A stretch of DNA of 64,000 nt from Amycolatopsis sp. GM8 (GCF_021653975.1 NZ_JAJKFK010000010.1:186001-250000); one strand, 5' to 3'. Numbered from the stretch's first letter, positions 15,408-24,260 are shown. Program-made: numbers and translations. The notes: a model not told the origin generated them from the letters alone.

Positions 15408-16595
15408 ATGCTGCCGCTGGAGGGGTTCACCGTCGTCAGCCTCGAACAGGCCGTCGCCGCGCCGTTCGCGACGCGGCATCTCGCGGACCAGGGCGCGCGC
15501 GTGCTGAAGATCGAACGGGTCGACGGCGGGGATTTCGCGCGGGCGTATGACGGTTCGGTGCGCGGGATGGCTTCGCACTTCGTGTGGCTCAACCGGGGCA
15601 AGGAATCCGTCGCGCTGGACGCCAAGACCGAGGAGGGGCTCGCGCTGCTGCGGGCACTGATCGCCCGGGCGGACGTGTTCGTGCAGAACCTGGCGCCGGG
15701 TGCGGCGGCACGGTTGGGTTTGTCCGCGGCGGAGTTGCGGGCCGGGCGGCCGGAGCTGGTGGTCGTCGACATGTCGGGCTACGGCTCGTCGGGTCCGTAC
15801 CGGGACAGGCGCGCGTACGACCTGCTGGTGCAGAGCGAAGGCGGGCTGGTGTCGATCACCGGCACGCCTGAGGCACCGGCGAAGACCGGGATCCCGACGG
15901 CCGACATCGCGGCCGGGATGTACGCGTACTCGGGTGTGCTCGCGGCGCTGTTGCGGCGCGGGCGGACCGGCGAGGGCGCGCACCTGGAAGTGTCCATGTT
16001 GGACGCCATCGCGGAGTGGATGGGTCATCCGCTCTACCTCGCGGCGCACACCGGGGAGCAGCCGCCGCGGGCGGGGCTGAGCCATCCGGTGATCGTGCCC
16101 TACGACGCGTACCCGACGGCGGACGGCACCGAGGTGCTGATCGGCATCCAGAACGATCGGGGCTGGGTGCGGCTGGCCACGGAGGTGCTGGGCCGTCCGG
16201 AGCTGGCGGACGACCCGGATTTCGCGACGAACATCGCCCGGGTGCGCAACCGCGCGCGGGTCGACGAGGCGGTCACGGCCGGCACGAAAGCGCTTTCCGC
16301 GGCGGAGCTGACCCGCCGCCTCGACGCGGCCGGCATCCCCGCCGCGCGGCTGAACACGGTGCGGCAACTGATCGAGCACCCGCAACTGTCCGAACGCGAC
16401 AGATGGCGCACCGTCGGCACGCCGGTCGGTGACATCAGCGCGGTGCTGCCGCCGGCGACGTTCGCCGACACCGAGGCCAGGATGGGCCCGGTCCCGGCCC
16501 ACGGGGAGCACACCGCCGCGGTCCTCACGGAACTCGGCTACACCGAACCGGACATCGCCGCCCTCGCCACCCGCGGCATCATCCACACCACCTGA
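15408..16595 (+). CDS. CaiB/BaiF family III CoA-transferase
   Basis: The 395-residue CoA-transferase has the N-terminal signature LEGFTVVSLEQAVAAPFATRHLADQGARVLKIER, then WLNRGKESVALD. The catalytic aspartate segment is RAYDLLVQSEGGL, in which D is the nucleophile expected for the family. The C-terminal part has GIPAARLNTVRQL. It would activate a dicarboxylic acid, for example with succinyl-CoA as donor. With the upstream hydratase and CitE lyase it completes the set used for itaconate degradation (transferase, hydratase, citramalyl-CoA lyase). It lies 12 bases after the lyase gene and ends at a 21-bp tandem repeat array. Confidence 0.88.
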   Translation: MLPLEGFTVVSLEQAVAAPFATRHLADQGARVLKIERVDGGDFARAYDGSVRGMASHFVWLNRGKESVALDAKTEEGLALLRALIARADVFVQNLAPGAAARLGLSAAELRAGRPELVVVDMSGYGSSGPYRDRRAYDLLVQSEGGLVSITGTPEAPAKTGIPTADIAAGMYAYSGVLAALLRRGRTGEGAHLEVSMLDAIAEWMGHPLYLAAHTGEQPPRAGLSHPVIVPYDAYPTADGTEVLIGIQNDRGWVRLATEVLGRPELADDPDFATNIARVRNRARVDEAVTAGTKALSAAELTRRLDAAGIPAARLNTVRQLIEHPQLSERDRWRTVGTPVGDISAVLPPATFADTEARMGPVPAHGEHTAAVLTELGYTEPDIAALATRGIIHTT

Positions 16596-16601
16596 CCCCC
16601 C

Positions 16602-16703
16602 GCGAGTCCGACCCCCACGACACCGAGTCCGACGCTCGCGACGGCGAGTCCGACGCTCGCGACGCCGAGTTGGCCACTCACGACACCGAGTTCGACGTTC
16701 GCG
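16602..16703. repeat. 21-bp tandem repeat array (about 4.9 copies) with an internal dyad
   Basis: Five consecutive units start at 16602, 16623, 16644, 16665 and 16686, each 21 bases, with the pattern SCGAGTCCGACGCTCGCGAC and variants. Most units contain an inverted repeat GCGAG-N7-CTCGC. The array fills the gap between the CoA-transferase stop (16595) and the stop of the convergent DUF6069 gene (16710). No open frame of interest crosses it. It may act in termination or be a genome-wide intergenic repeat family. Confidence 0.85.
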
Positions 16704-16709
16704 CGGTTC

Positions 16710-17225
16710 TTACCGGTCGTAGTACTGCGAACCCTGACCGTACGGCCGGGTCTGATCCCAGTCCCGTGGCGGTGGCGTGGTCCGCGTGTTCGTCCGCCGG
16801 AGGGCGGCGCCTGCGGTGCTGACCAGCAGCAGCGTGATCACCAGGCCGATCAGCAGGTTCAGTAGGGCGGTCGCGATCTTGGTCTCCTGGGCCACGTTGA
16901 GGCTCAGCGGCACCACGACCCCGATCAGCGTCACCAGCACCATGATCCACCCGAAGAACGTCGTCGGCTTCGGGGTGGCGATGGACAGCAGGTGCAGCAG
17001 CCCGGTGGCGGCCAGCGCGACGAGCGCGGAAGCGATCGCGTACGTGACGGTGTTGGCGTTGCCCCACACCCCCGAGCCCTTGGGCGCCAGGATCGACACC
17101 CCGGCGAGACCCCGCGCGATCAGGATGCCGACGACCGCCGTCAGGGCCGCGACCACCGCGGTCGCGGCGCCGCCCGCCCACAGCCGGGCCGGATCGAGCC
17201 GGAGCTGCCTGTTGTAGTCGGTCAT
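16710..17225 (-). CDS. DUF6069-like four-TM membrane protein
   Basis: The 171-residue protein has four membrane segments (about 15-40, 60-84, 92-112 and 118-142) and a polar C-terminal tail, RTTPPPRDWDQTRPYGQGSQYYDR. Its layout fits the actinobacterial DUF6069 family. The start codon ATG at 17223-17225 has AGGAGG about 9 bases upstream. The function is unknown. It is the downstream-facing neighbour of the proline regulator gene on the same strand, with a 60-base gap, and need not be related to it. Confidence 0.75.
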   Translation of the reverse strand: MTDYNRQLRLDPARLWAGGAATAVVAALTAVVGILIARGLAGVSILAPKGSGVWGNANTVTYAIASALVALAATGLLHLLSIATPKPTTFFGWIMVLVTLIGVVVPLSLNVAQETKIATALLNLLIGLVITLLLVSTAGAALRRTNTRTTPPPRDWDQTRPYGQGSQYYDR

Positions 17226-17284
17226 CGCTGCGCCCCTCCTGGAATCGGCCCGCCGGGCTACCCGCTCACCACCACGGTAAACCC

Positions 17285-18850
17285 CTATCGGGCCGTGAGC
17301 AGCAGTTGCAGGTGCCACGCCAGCCGTTCGCGTGGATCGTCGAGGTGCAGGCCGCCGACCTCGGTCGCGCGGCGGAGGCGGTGCCGGAGGGTGTTGGGGT
17401 GGATGTGCAGCACCGTCGCGGCTGCGCGGACGTCGCCGAGGGCGTCGAGGTAGGCCAGCAGCGACGTGACCAGCTCCGTCCCGTGCTCGGCGTCGTGCGC
17501 GACGAGCGCGCTGACCGCCGGGTCGCGCAGCTCCGGGTTCGCCGCCAGCAGCGACAGTGTCTCGTCGAGCAGGATCTCGGCGCGCAGGTCGGAGATCGTC
17601 GCCACGTCGCGGCCGGTGCGGGCCATCGCGTCGAGCACGCGGTCCGCTTCGGCGCGCGACCGCACCACGTCGCCGAGCGCCGGCACCGCCGACCCGATGC
17701 CCGCCTGCGCCCGCATCCCGGCGCGTGCCAGGGCACCCACGATATGACCGGCCACAGTGGACAGTGAAGGGCCGGCTTCCGGCAGCACCGCGTACACCCG
17801 CGAGCCCACCGTGCCGACCAGCGCGCCCCGCCGGTACGACGTCGCGTGCACCGACACCACATTGCTCAGTTCCAGTTGGTGCAGCTCATGTTCCGACCGG
17901 TCCCGCTCGACTTCGCGTGCCGTGAACGCCAGCACCGTCACCGGCGCCGACGGGTCCAGCCCGAGCTGCCCGGCCACCAGATCCGCGCTGATCCGCCCGT
18001 CCAGCAGGCCCTCGACCAGGTCCTCGCGCGGCCGGACGCTCGGCGAGCGCCGCCGCAGCAGTTGCACGGCGGCCAGTCGCGCGGCGCCCAAGAGAGCGCT
18101 TTCCGCGCGCTCCGCGAACGGTTGCGCGCCCTCCTGCACCCAGATCGTGCCGAGATGCTGTGTGCCGGCGCGGATGCCGACCGCGAGCCGCCGCCGGATG
18201 CCCAGCTCGGGCCGCTCGTCGACGCGCACGACCTCCTCGCTCGAGCGCAGCCGCTGGTAGACGCCCCATTCGCGGAGTAGCGCCAGGTACTGCTCCGGCC
18301 CTTCCCAGCCGAGGATCGACAGCCTGCGCAGCTCGTCGATCTCGTCGTCGGACCGGGAGTAGGCGAGCACCCGGTGGCCCGCGTCCTCGATCGTCACGCT
18401 GCCCGCGGTCAGCACGGCCACGGTCTGCGCGAGGGAGAACAGGTCTCCACTGTCCGAAGTGGAATCCGCGGTGAGGCTCGCCGCCTCGAGCACCTCGCGC
18501 AGCAGGGTCTGCAGCTGGTCCCACCGCATGCGCGACCCGACGGTCAGCAGGGCGATCCCGCCCTCCTCCGCGGCCGCGCGCAGCTCGTCGAGCGGGCCGT
18601 CGTGCTTCACGACGGCGGCCGCCGCGCCGGCTCGCGCCGCGGCGCGCACCGAGCGGACCGCGTTCCGTCCGCGCGCGCCCACGAGCAGCACCAGTTCGCC
18701 GGGGAAACCGCCCGCGTCGTCGTCGAAGATCCCGACACCGCGCACGGGCACGTCGAGACCACCCGCGACGGGCTGCAGCAGCGGCTCGCCGACGGCCAGG
18801 AGCAGCTGGCGCAGCGGCAGGCTGGGTGTTGTGCGATCGGACAAGGTCAC
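17285..18850 (-). CDS. PucR-family activator of proline catabolism
   Basis: The 521-residue protein has an N-terminal PucR domain (about 1-130: LPLRQLLLAV...GIFDDDAGGFPGELVLLVGAR), a central degenerate GGDEF-like region (about 300-420), and a C-terminal HTH_30 with VRAAATVLHIHPNTLRHRLRRATEVGG. It is divergent from pruA by about 60 bases. In actinobacteria PucR-type regulators in this position activate proline dehydrogenase and P5C dehydrogenase genes (PruC/PutR type). GTG 18850 is used; the TTG two codons later is better spaced from GAGAGG and is an alternative. Control of pruA-pruB by proline is inferred from gene order. Confidence 0.85.
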   Translation of the reverse strand: MTLSDRTTPSLPLRQLLLAVGEPLLQPVAGGLDVPVRGVGIFDDDAGGFPGELVLLVGARGRNAVRSVRAAARAGAAAAVVKHDGPLDELRAAAEEGGIALLTVGSRMRWDQLQTLLREVLEAASLTADSTSDSGDLFSLAQTVAVLTAGSVTIEDAGHRVLAYSRSDDEIDELRRLSILGWEGPEQYLALLREWGVYQRLRSSEEVVRVDERPELGIRRRLAVGIRAGTQHLGTIWVQEGAQPFAERAESALLGAARLAAVQLLRRRSPSVRPREDLVEGLLDGRISADLVAGQLGLDPSAPVTVLAFTAREVERDRSEHELHQLELSNVVSVHATSYRRGALVGTVGSRVYAVLPEAGPSLSTVAGHIVGALARAGMRAQAGIGSAVPALGDVVRSRAEADRVLDAMARTGRDVATISDLRAEILLDETLSLLAANPELRDPAVSALVAHDAEHGTELVTSLLAYLDALGDVRAAATVLHIHPNTLRHRLRRATEVGGLHLDDPRERLAWHLQLLLTAR

Positions 18851-18911
18851 CCTCTCGATATTAGCCGATCGACCAGTCCGGCAGGCCTGGTTCGCTGCCT
18901 AGCCTTGGCGC

Positions 18912-20537
18912 ATGGACGCGCTCACCCACCCGCCCGCGCCGCGCAACGAACCGGCGCGCGACTACGCCCCCGACTCACCGGAACGAGCGAGCCTGACCGC
19001 CGAACTCGCCCGGCTCTCCGGCGAGCGGTTCGAGCTCACCGCCACCATCGACGGCGAGCAACGGATGGCTGGTGGCGCCACGATCGACGTCGTGCAGCCG
19101 CACAATCACGCGCACGTGCTCGGCACGATGCACAACTCGACGCACGAGGACGCGAAGGCCGCGGTCGCCGCCGCGCTGCGCGCCGCCCCCGCGTGGCGCG
19201 AGTTGCCGTTCGACGAGCGCGCCGCGGTGCTGCTGCGCGCCGCCGACCTGCTGTCCGGGCCGTGGCGCGACACGATGAACGCCGCCACGATGCTCGGCCA
19301 GTCGAAAACCGTTGTGCAGGCGGAAATCGACGTGGCGTGCGAGCTGGCCGACTTCTGGCGGTTCAACGTGCACTTCGCGCGTCAGATCCACGCCGGGCAG
19401 CCGGCGAGCAGCCCCGGTGTCTGGAACCGCACCGACTACCGGCCGCTGGAAGGGTTCGTCTACGCGATCACCCCGTTCAACTTCACCGCGATCGCCGGGA
19501 ACCTGCCGACCGCGCCCGCGCTGATGGGCAACACGGTGATCTGGAAGCCCTCGCCGACGCAGGCGCTCTCGGCGCAGCTGACCATGCGCCTGCTCGAAGA
19601 AGCCGGCCTGCCGCCGGGCGTGATCAACCTGCTGCCGGGCGACGGGCTGGCGGTGTCCGATGTGGTCCTCGCCGACCCCGCGCTCGCCGGGATCCACTTC
19701 ACCGGGTCCACCAGGACGTTCCAGCATCTGTGGTCGACGGTCGGCGCGAACATCGCGAACTACCGCACGTATCCGCGGCTGGTGGGGGAGACCGGCGGCA
19801 AGGACTTCGTGGTGGCGCACGCTTCCGCGGATGTCGACGTGCTGCGGACGGCGTTGGTGCGCGGCGCTTTCGAGTACCAGGGGCAGAAATGCTCGGCCGC
19901 GTCGCGGGCGTTCGTGCCGCGTTCGGTCTGGGCGAAGCTGAAGGACGATCTGGTGTCCGAAGTGGACTCGCTCGCGATGGGCGATGTCACGGACTTCCGG
20001 AACTTCCTGGGCGCGGTGATCGACCGGCGTGCGTTCGACCGGCTCGCCGGCGTGCTGGGGAAGGCGAACGCGGCGTCCGATCTGGACGTGGTCGCCGGTG
20101 GCCGGGCGGACGACTCGGAGGGATTTTTCGTGCGTCCCACCGTGATCGTGGGCGAGGACCCGGCGAACGAGGTGTTCACAACGGAGTTCTTCGGCCCGCT
20201 GCTGGCGGTGCACGTGTACGCCGACGGCGACTACGACCGGGTGCTCGCGCAGGTCGACAAGGGTGCCCCGTACGGGCTGACCGGCTCGGTGATCGCCACC
20301 GACCGGGCCGCGGTGCGGCAGGCGAGCGAGGCGCTGCGCTTCGCCGCCGGCAACTTCTACGTCAACGACAAGCCGACCGGTGCGGTCGTCGGGCAGCAGC
20401 CGTTCGGTGGCGCGCGGGCGTCGGGCACGAACGACAAGGCGGGCTCGATCGCCAACCTCCAGCGCTGGGCGAGCCCCCGGTCGATCAAGGAGAACCTGTT
20501 GCCGCCCAAGGCCAGCGGCTACCCGCACCAGGGCTGA
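18912..20537 (+). CDS. pruA: L-glutamate gamma-semialdehyde (1-pyrroline-5-carboxylate) dehydrogenase
   Basis: The 541-residue aldehyde dehydrogenase is of the monofunctional PruA type and oxidises P5C/glutamate semialdehyde to glutamate with NAD+. Key landmarks are the NAD-binding ITPFNFTAIAGNLPTAPALMGN, the glycine motif HFTGST, the general-base segment GETGGKD, and the nucleophile Cys in YQGQKCSAASRAFVP. The C-terminal oligomerisation signature is QQPFGGARASGTNDKAG. Length and motif order match the family. Proline dehydrogenase follows after 12 bases, giving the complete proline-to-glutamate route, controlled by the divergent PucR regulator. Confidence 0.97.
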   Translation: MDALTHPPAPRNEPARDYAPDSPERASLTAELARLSGERFELTATIDGEQRMAGGATIDVVQPHNHAHVLGTMHNSTHEDAKAAVAAALRAAPAWRELPFDERAAVLLRAADLLSGPWRDTMNAATMLGQSKTVVQAEIDVACELADFWRFNVHFARQIHAGQPASSPGVWNRTDYRPLEGFVYAITPFNFTAIAGNLPTAPALMGNTVIWKPSPTQALSAQLTMRLLEEAGLPPGVINLLPGDGLAVSDVVLADPALAGIHFTGSTRTFQHLWSTVGANIANYRTYPRLVGETGGKDFVVAHASADVDVLRTALVRGAFEYQGQKCSAASRAFVPRSVWAKLKDDLVSEVDSLAMGDVTDFRNFLGAVIDRRAFDRLAGVLGKANAASDLDVVAGGRADDSEGFFVRPTVIVGEDPANEVFTTEFFGPLLAVHVYADGDYDRVLAQVDKGAPYGLTGSVIATDRAAVRQASEALRFAAGNFYVNDKPTGAVVGQQPFGGARASGTNDKAGSIANLQRWASPRSIKENLLPPKASGYPHQG

Positions 20538-20549
20538 AAGGAGACGGTC

Positions 20550-21476
20550 ATGCTGCGTTCCGCGTTGATCGCCGCTTCCCGGTCGGCCACCTGCCGGTCC
20601 GTTGTCGAACGCGCGCGGATGATGCGCCCGATCGTCGACCGGTTCGTCGCGGGTGCGGGTGTGGACGATGCCGTGCGCGTCGCGCACGAGCTGGCGGTGG
20701 ACAGGCTGATCTCGCTCGATCATCTGGGCGAGGACACCCTGGATCGCGCGCAGGCGGAGCGGACGGTGCTCGCCTATCTAGCACTGCTAGCGCGGCTCGA
20801 CGCGGAGGGCCTCGGTGACCGGGCCGAGGTCTCGGTGAAGCTTTCCGCGCTGGGGCAGGCGTTGCCCGTGGACGGAGAGAAGATCGCGCTGGAGAACACG
20901 CGGCGCATCTGCGAGGCGGCGGCGTCGGCGGGCACGACTGTCACGGTGGACATGGAGGATCACACGACAACCGACTCGACGCTGTCGATCGTACGGTCGC
21001 TGCGGGCTGATTTTCCTTCCACCGGAACGGTGCTGCAGGCCTATCTCAAGCGAACCGAGGGCGACTGTGCTGATTTAGCCGGGCCGGGCTCGCGGATCCG
21101 GCTGTGCAAGGGCGCCTACGACGAGCCGGCGTCGGTGGCGTATCGCGACAAGTCCGAAGTGGACAGTTCGTATGCCCGCTGTCTCAAGGTTTTGATGGAC
21201 GGCAAGGGCTACCCGATGGTCGCGACACACGACTCGCGCCTGATCGAGATCGCGGAGCGGCTCGCCGCGGAGGCGGGCCGGGCGGTGGACGAGTACGAGT
21301 TCCAGATGCTCTACGGCGTGCGGCCCCAGGAACAGCAGCAACTCGCCGGGCGTGGCTTACGGATGCGCGTGTATGTGCCGTATGGCACCGAGTGGTACTC
21401 GTACTTCATGCGCCGCCTCGGCGAACGCCCGGCGAATTTGGCCTTTTTCCTCCGCGCCCTCACTCGTCGCGGCTGA
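20550..21476 (+). CDS. pruB: proline dehydrogenase (monofunctional, FAD)
   Basis: The 308-residue PutA-domain TIM-barrel enzyme oxidises proline to P5C with FAD. Motifs include VSVKLSALGQ (substrate/FAD Lys), VDMEDHTTTDSTL, LQAYLKRTEGD, RLCKGAYDEP, YPMVATHDSRLI, EFQMLYGVRPQEQ and the proline carboxylate-binding RVYVPYGTEWYSYFMRRLGERP. These are the canonical blocks of short bacterial PRODH. GAAAGGAG is directly upstream of the ATG, and spacing to pruA is 12 bases. The electrons go to the respiratory chain at the membrane. Confidence 0.97.
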   Translation: MLRSALIAASRSATCRSVVERARMMRPIVDRFVAGAGVDDAVRVAHELAVDRLISLDHLGEDTLDRAQAERTVLAYLALLARLDAEGLGDRAEVSVKLSALGQALPVDGEKIALENTRRICEAAASAGTTVTVDMEDHTTTDSTLSIVRSLRADFPSTGTVLQAYLKRTEGDCADLAGPGSRIRLCKGAYDEPASVAYRDKSEVDSSYARCLKVLMDGKGYPMVATHDSRLIEIAERLAAEAGRAVDEYEFQMLYGVRPQEQQQLAGRGLRMRVYVPYGTEWYSYFMRRLGERPANLAFFLRALTRRG

Positions 21477-21821
21477 GGCGTCCGTCCTCAGGCCCCGGAA
21501 GACAGAACTCGCGCGCGAGCCCCACCTCCCTGCGCGAGTCGCCCGTTCCGCGGTGCGAGTTCCGCGTTCCTTGTGTGCATTCGCCTTCTGCGACGGGACC
21601 ATCATCCACCAATAAATCAGACATTCAACGCAAACATCGCGACCGTCTGGACAGCGCCGGGCGAGGGGTGTACCCATGAAAGGCGACCACATACGGTATA
21701 CAGCCTACAGTGTCCACAGTCGCAGTGCCGGTCGGCGCGCGGGGCGCACTGCTGCTGCCGGGGTGGGCGGAAAGGGAACCAGCAGCCAGGGAAGCCGGCT
21801 TCACTGTCGAAAGAGGCTCTC
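21477..21821. other. 345-base intergenic region with short degenerate repeats and likely promoter of the OFA transporter
   Basis: No gene is visible. The first 90 bases contain degenerate repeats built on GCGCGAG/CGAGTTCCGCG (about 21505-21567), similar in flavour to the 21-bp array at 16602 but too diverged to score. After about 21600 the base composition drops (AATAAATCAGACATT, CACATACGGTATACAG), which would fit a promoter. A GTATAC palindrome at 21696-21701 could be part of a GntR-type operator. The transporter gene starts at 21822, preceded by AAAGAGG. Confidence 0.5.
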
Positions 21822-23207
21822 ATGGAACCAAGCCCCGCAAGCTATTCCGAAATAACGGACGAGAACGGGCGAACATACCGCGTCGGTGAATCGCCGCACG
21901 ACATTCTCGGCCGGTCCCGGGTGTGGATGATGTGGCTGCCCTGGGTGGCCATGTTCGCGGTGAGTTCCTTCGAATACGGCTGGGGGGCCGTGGAGGAAAC
22001 CGTGGAACAGCAGTACGGCTGGACGCTGACCCAGGCGTTCTGGCTGGCCAGCATCTGGGCGGTCTTCCAGGCCGGGGTCGCGTTCCCGGCCGGGCGGCTG
22101 CGCGAAAAAGGGGTCTTCTCCGCGCGTACCGCCATGGTCACCGGCGCGGTCTGCTGCGGCATCGGGTATTTCACGCTCGCACACGTCGGGAATCTCGTCA
22201 TCGCGTTCATCGGATATTCGGTGCTCGGCGGAATCGGCGCCGGATTGGTCTATGCCACCTGTATCAACATGGTCGGCAAGTGGTATCCGGAGAAGCGCGG
22301 TGCCCGCGTCGGCTTCGTCAACGGCGCCTTCGCGTACGGCACCGTGCCGCTCGTCTACATTTTTTCCTACGCCATGACCCCGCACAATTTCTCGCTGATC
22401 CTCGATATCGTCGGCGGCTACATGCTGATCGCGGTCCTGGTGTGCGGCCTGATGTTCCGCGACCCGCCGAAGAACTGGTGGCCCGCGCAGATCGACCCGC
22501 TGCGCTGGGCCGCGGGCGGTCGCACCGCGGCGATCCGCAGCCTCGTCAAGAACCCGCCCGCGGTCCGGCAGTTCTCGCCGATGGAAGCGATCCGCACCGG
22601 CATGCTGCCGCTGATGTGGTGCTGCATGGTGGTCATCGGCATGGTTTCGCTGTTCGGCATCAACTTCGAGGTGCCGTTCGCGAAGGAGAGCGGGTTCGGC
22701 CCGTTCGTCGTCGCGTCCTCCGCCGGGGTGCTCTCGATCGTCAACGGCACCGGGCGCGCGCTCGTCGGCTGGGTGTCCGACGCGATCGGCCGGCGGCAGA
22801 CGCTGACGATCGTGCTGGTGATCGCCGCCGTCGCGCAGTTCGGCGTGCTGTACGCGGGGAACACCCACAACCTGTGGCTGTTCATGGTCGCCGCGTTCCT
22901 CACCGGGTTCGGCAGCGGCGCGTTCTACCCGCTGTTCGCCACGCTCGTGCCGGACTACTTCGGGGAGAACCACAACGCCACCAACTACGGAATCGTCTAC
23001 AGCTCCAAACTCGTCGGCGGCATCGGCGGTGGCGGCGTCGCCGCTGCTGTCGTCGTGGTCTGGGGCTACACCGGGGCGTATCTGCTCGCGGGTGGGTGCG
23101 CGCTGCTCGCGGCACTGCTCAGCCTCTTCCTCCGTCAGCCGGGCAGGCGGAGCAGGCGCACCGAGGCCGTCGCCGAGGAGATCGGCGGCACCGCGGTCGC
23201 GGGCTGA
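21822..23207 (+). CDS. OFA-family MFS transporter (oxalate/formate antiporter-like)
   Basis: The 461-residue, 12-TM major facilitator begins with a soluble N-terminus, MEPSPASYSEITDENGRTYRVGESP. TM1-TM2 carry WLPWVAMFAVSSFEYGWGAVEETV, typical of OFA proteins. The motif in the first half is FPAGRLREKGVFSARTAMV, and the second half has LVGWVSDAIGRRQTL (MFS motif A copy). The region GGIGAGLVYATCINMVGKWYPEKRGARVGF is a hallmark of OFA/monocarboxylate carriers. The ATG at 21822 is preceded by AAAGAGG. A small carboxylate is the likely substrate. Position after the proline genes does not by itself imply proline transport. Confidence 0.85.
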   Translation: MEPSPASYSEITDENGRTYRVGESPHDILGRSRVWMMWLPWVAMFAVSSFEYGWGAVEETVEQQYGWTLTQAFWLASIWAVFQAGVAFPAGRLREKGVFSARTAMVTGAVCCGIGYFTLAHVGNLVIAFIGYSVLGGIGAGLVYATCINMVGKWYPEKRGARVGFVNGAFAYGTVPLVYIFSYAMTPHNFSLILDIVGGYMLIAVLVCGLMFRDPPKNWWPAQIDPLRWAAGGRTAAIRSLVKNPPAVRQFSPMEAIRTGMLPLMWCCMVVIGMVSLFGINFEVPFAKESGFGPFVVASSAGVLSIVNGTGRALVGWVSDAIGRRQTLTIVLVIAAVAQFGVLYAGNTHNLWLFMVAAFLTGFGSGAFYPLFATLVPDYFGENHNATNYGIVYSSKLVGGIGGGGVAAAVVVVWGYTGAYLLAGGCALLAALLSLFLRQPGRRSRRTEAVAEEIGGTAVAG

Positions 23208-23274
23208 GATCCGCCCCCGCCGGACGCTGCGTGCCTTCACCGGCGCGCGGCGTCCGGCGTGATCTACTCGGCGG

Positions 23275-23943
23275 GTGAAGGCGTGGCTGGTGGTCGTGCT
23301 GCTGGTGCTCGTCGCGGGCTGTTCGAGCGCGCCGGCGCCCGGCGAGTCCGAGGAGTTCGACGGTTCGTCGCTCGATTCCACGCACTGGACCGCCTATGAC
23401 GGTTTCAACCGGGCCTCCGGGGAGACCTGGCGGGCGGCGCAGTGCACGGTGTCGGGCGGGGTGCTGAAGTTGCGCGCGGACAGCTCGGGCGTCTGCGGGG
23501 TCGCGTCGCTGACCCAGCGGACGTACGCGAAAGCCGAGGTACGCGCGCGTTTCAGCGTTCCGGCGGGGCAGGGGCTGGCGCCGGTTTTCCTGTACTGGCC
23601 CGAGAACGACGGCGATTGGCCGCAGGCGGGGGAGATCGACTGGCTCGAGTGCTATGACACGAGCCGGCAGTCGTTCGGGTCGTGGATCCACTACGCCGGG
23701 CTCTCCGGCGCCGACGACTCCGACAACGCCGGCGACTTCCGCGTCGACATGACCCAGTGGCACACCTACGGCATCGAGTGGAGCGCTTCCCAAGTGCAGG
23801 TTTCGGTCGACGGGCAGGTCTGGCACGTCTATACCGCGCACATTCCCCGCGGACCGATGCACCTGGCGTTCCAGATCGACCGGATCGGCGCGGTGACCGG
23901 GCCGGCCGAGGTGGAGATCGACTGGGTGCACGAGTCCGGCTGA
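23275..23943 (+). CDS. GH16-family lipoprotein (glucanase-like)
   Basis: The 222-residue protein has a lipoprotein signal peptide, MKAWLVVVLLVLVAGC, with lipobox VAGC, so it is anchored to the outer face of the membrane. The mature part is a compact GH16 jelly-roll. It carries FDGSSLDSTHWTAYDG near the start and the catalytic signature GEIDWLE, where the two Glu residues match nucleophile and acid/base of ExDxxE. Later segments are WHTYGIEWS and VDGQVWHVY. It probably cleaves a beta-glucan or related polysaccharide. The GTG start lies 67 bases after the transporter gene. The enzyme is short for GH16 and lacks any carbohydrate-binding module. Confidence 0.85.
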   Translation: MKAWLVVVLLVLVAGCSSAPAPGESEEFDGSSLDSTHWTAYDGFNRASGETWRAAQCTVSGGVLKLRADSSGVCGVASLTQRTYAKAEVRARFSVPAGQGLAPVFLYWPENDGDWPQAGEIDWLECYDTSRQSFGSWIHYAGLSGADDSDNAGDFRVDMTQWHTYGIEWSASQVQVSVDGQVWHVYTAHIPRGPMHLAFQIDRIGAVTGPAEVEIDWVHESG

Positions 23944-23957
23944 GCGACACTGAGGGC

Positions 23958-24194
23958 ATGGCGCACCGAAAGAAGCCCCGGATAGCCCGGTGGCCGGTGG
24001 CGTCCTCGGTGATCAGGGCGGTCGGCTACGACCCGGCCCGGCGCGCGCTCGACGTCGAGTTCCGCAGCGGCCAGGTGTACCGGTACGAGAACGTGGAAAG
24101 CGCGGTGTACAAGGAGTTCATGGCCGCGGAGAGCAAGGGCCGGTTCTTCAACCTGCACATCCAGTACGCGTACGAATTCGAGCGGCTCACCTGA
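23958..24194 (+). CDS. KTSC-domain protein
   Basis: The 78-residue protein is a KTSC domain: VASSVIRAVGYDPARRALDVEFRSG, then VYRYENVESAVYKEFMAAESKGRFFNLHI. It is a small beta-alpha module found alone or fused to nucleic-acid enzymes, with proposed RNA- or phosphate-binding roles that are unproven. The ATG at 23958 is preceded by GAGGG. It follows the GH16 gene by 14 bases; a functional link is not evident. Confidence 0.85.
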   Translation: MAHRKKPRIARWPVASSVIRAVGYDPARRALDVEFRSGQVYRYENVESAVYKEFMAAESKGRFFNLHIQYAYEFERLT

Positions 24195-24206
24195 AGGACA
24201 TAGAAC

Positions 24207-24220
24207 GTAGGACGTCCTAC
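24207..24220. promoter_or_regulatory. perfect 14-bp palindrome GTAGGACGTCCTAC upstream of the CoA-transferase gene
   Basis: The site is exactly self-complementary over 14 bases and lies 40 bases before the GTG of the composite CoA-transferase gene. The sequence around it (CATAGAAC...AACGG) is AT-richer than the background. FadR-type GntR operators have a similar GTAGGAC/GTCCTAC shape, so a GntR repressor is a reasonable guess; no such regulator is encoded nearby. Confidence 0.5.
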
Positions 24221-24260
24221 AACGGGCGAAGGTGTCGATGGTGGCGCAGAATCGTCCTTT

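Noticed and set aside
18374..20818. 814-codon plus-strand open frame overlapping pruA
   Set aside because: It is in a different frame from pruA, which has all catalytic motifs; the composition is Arg/Gly/Ala nonsense.
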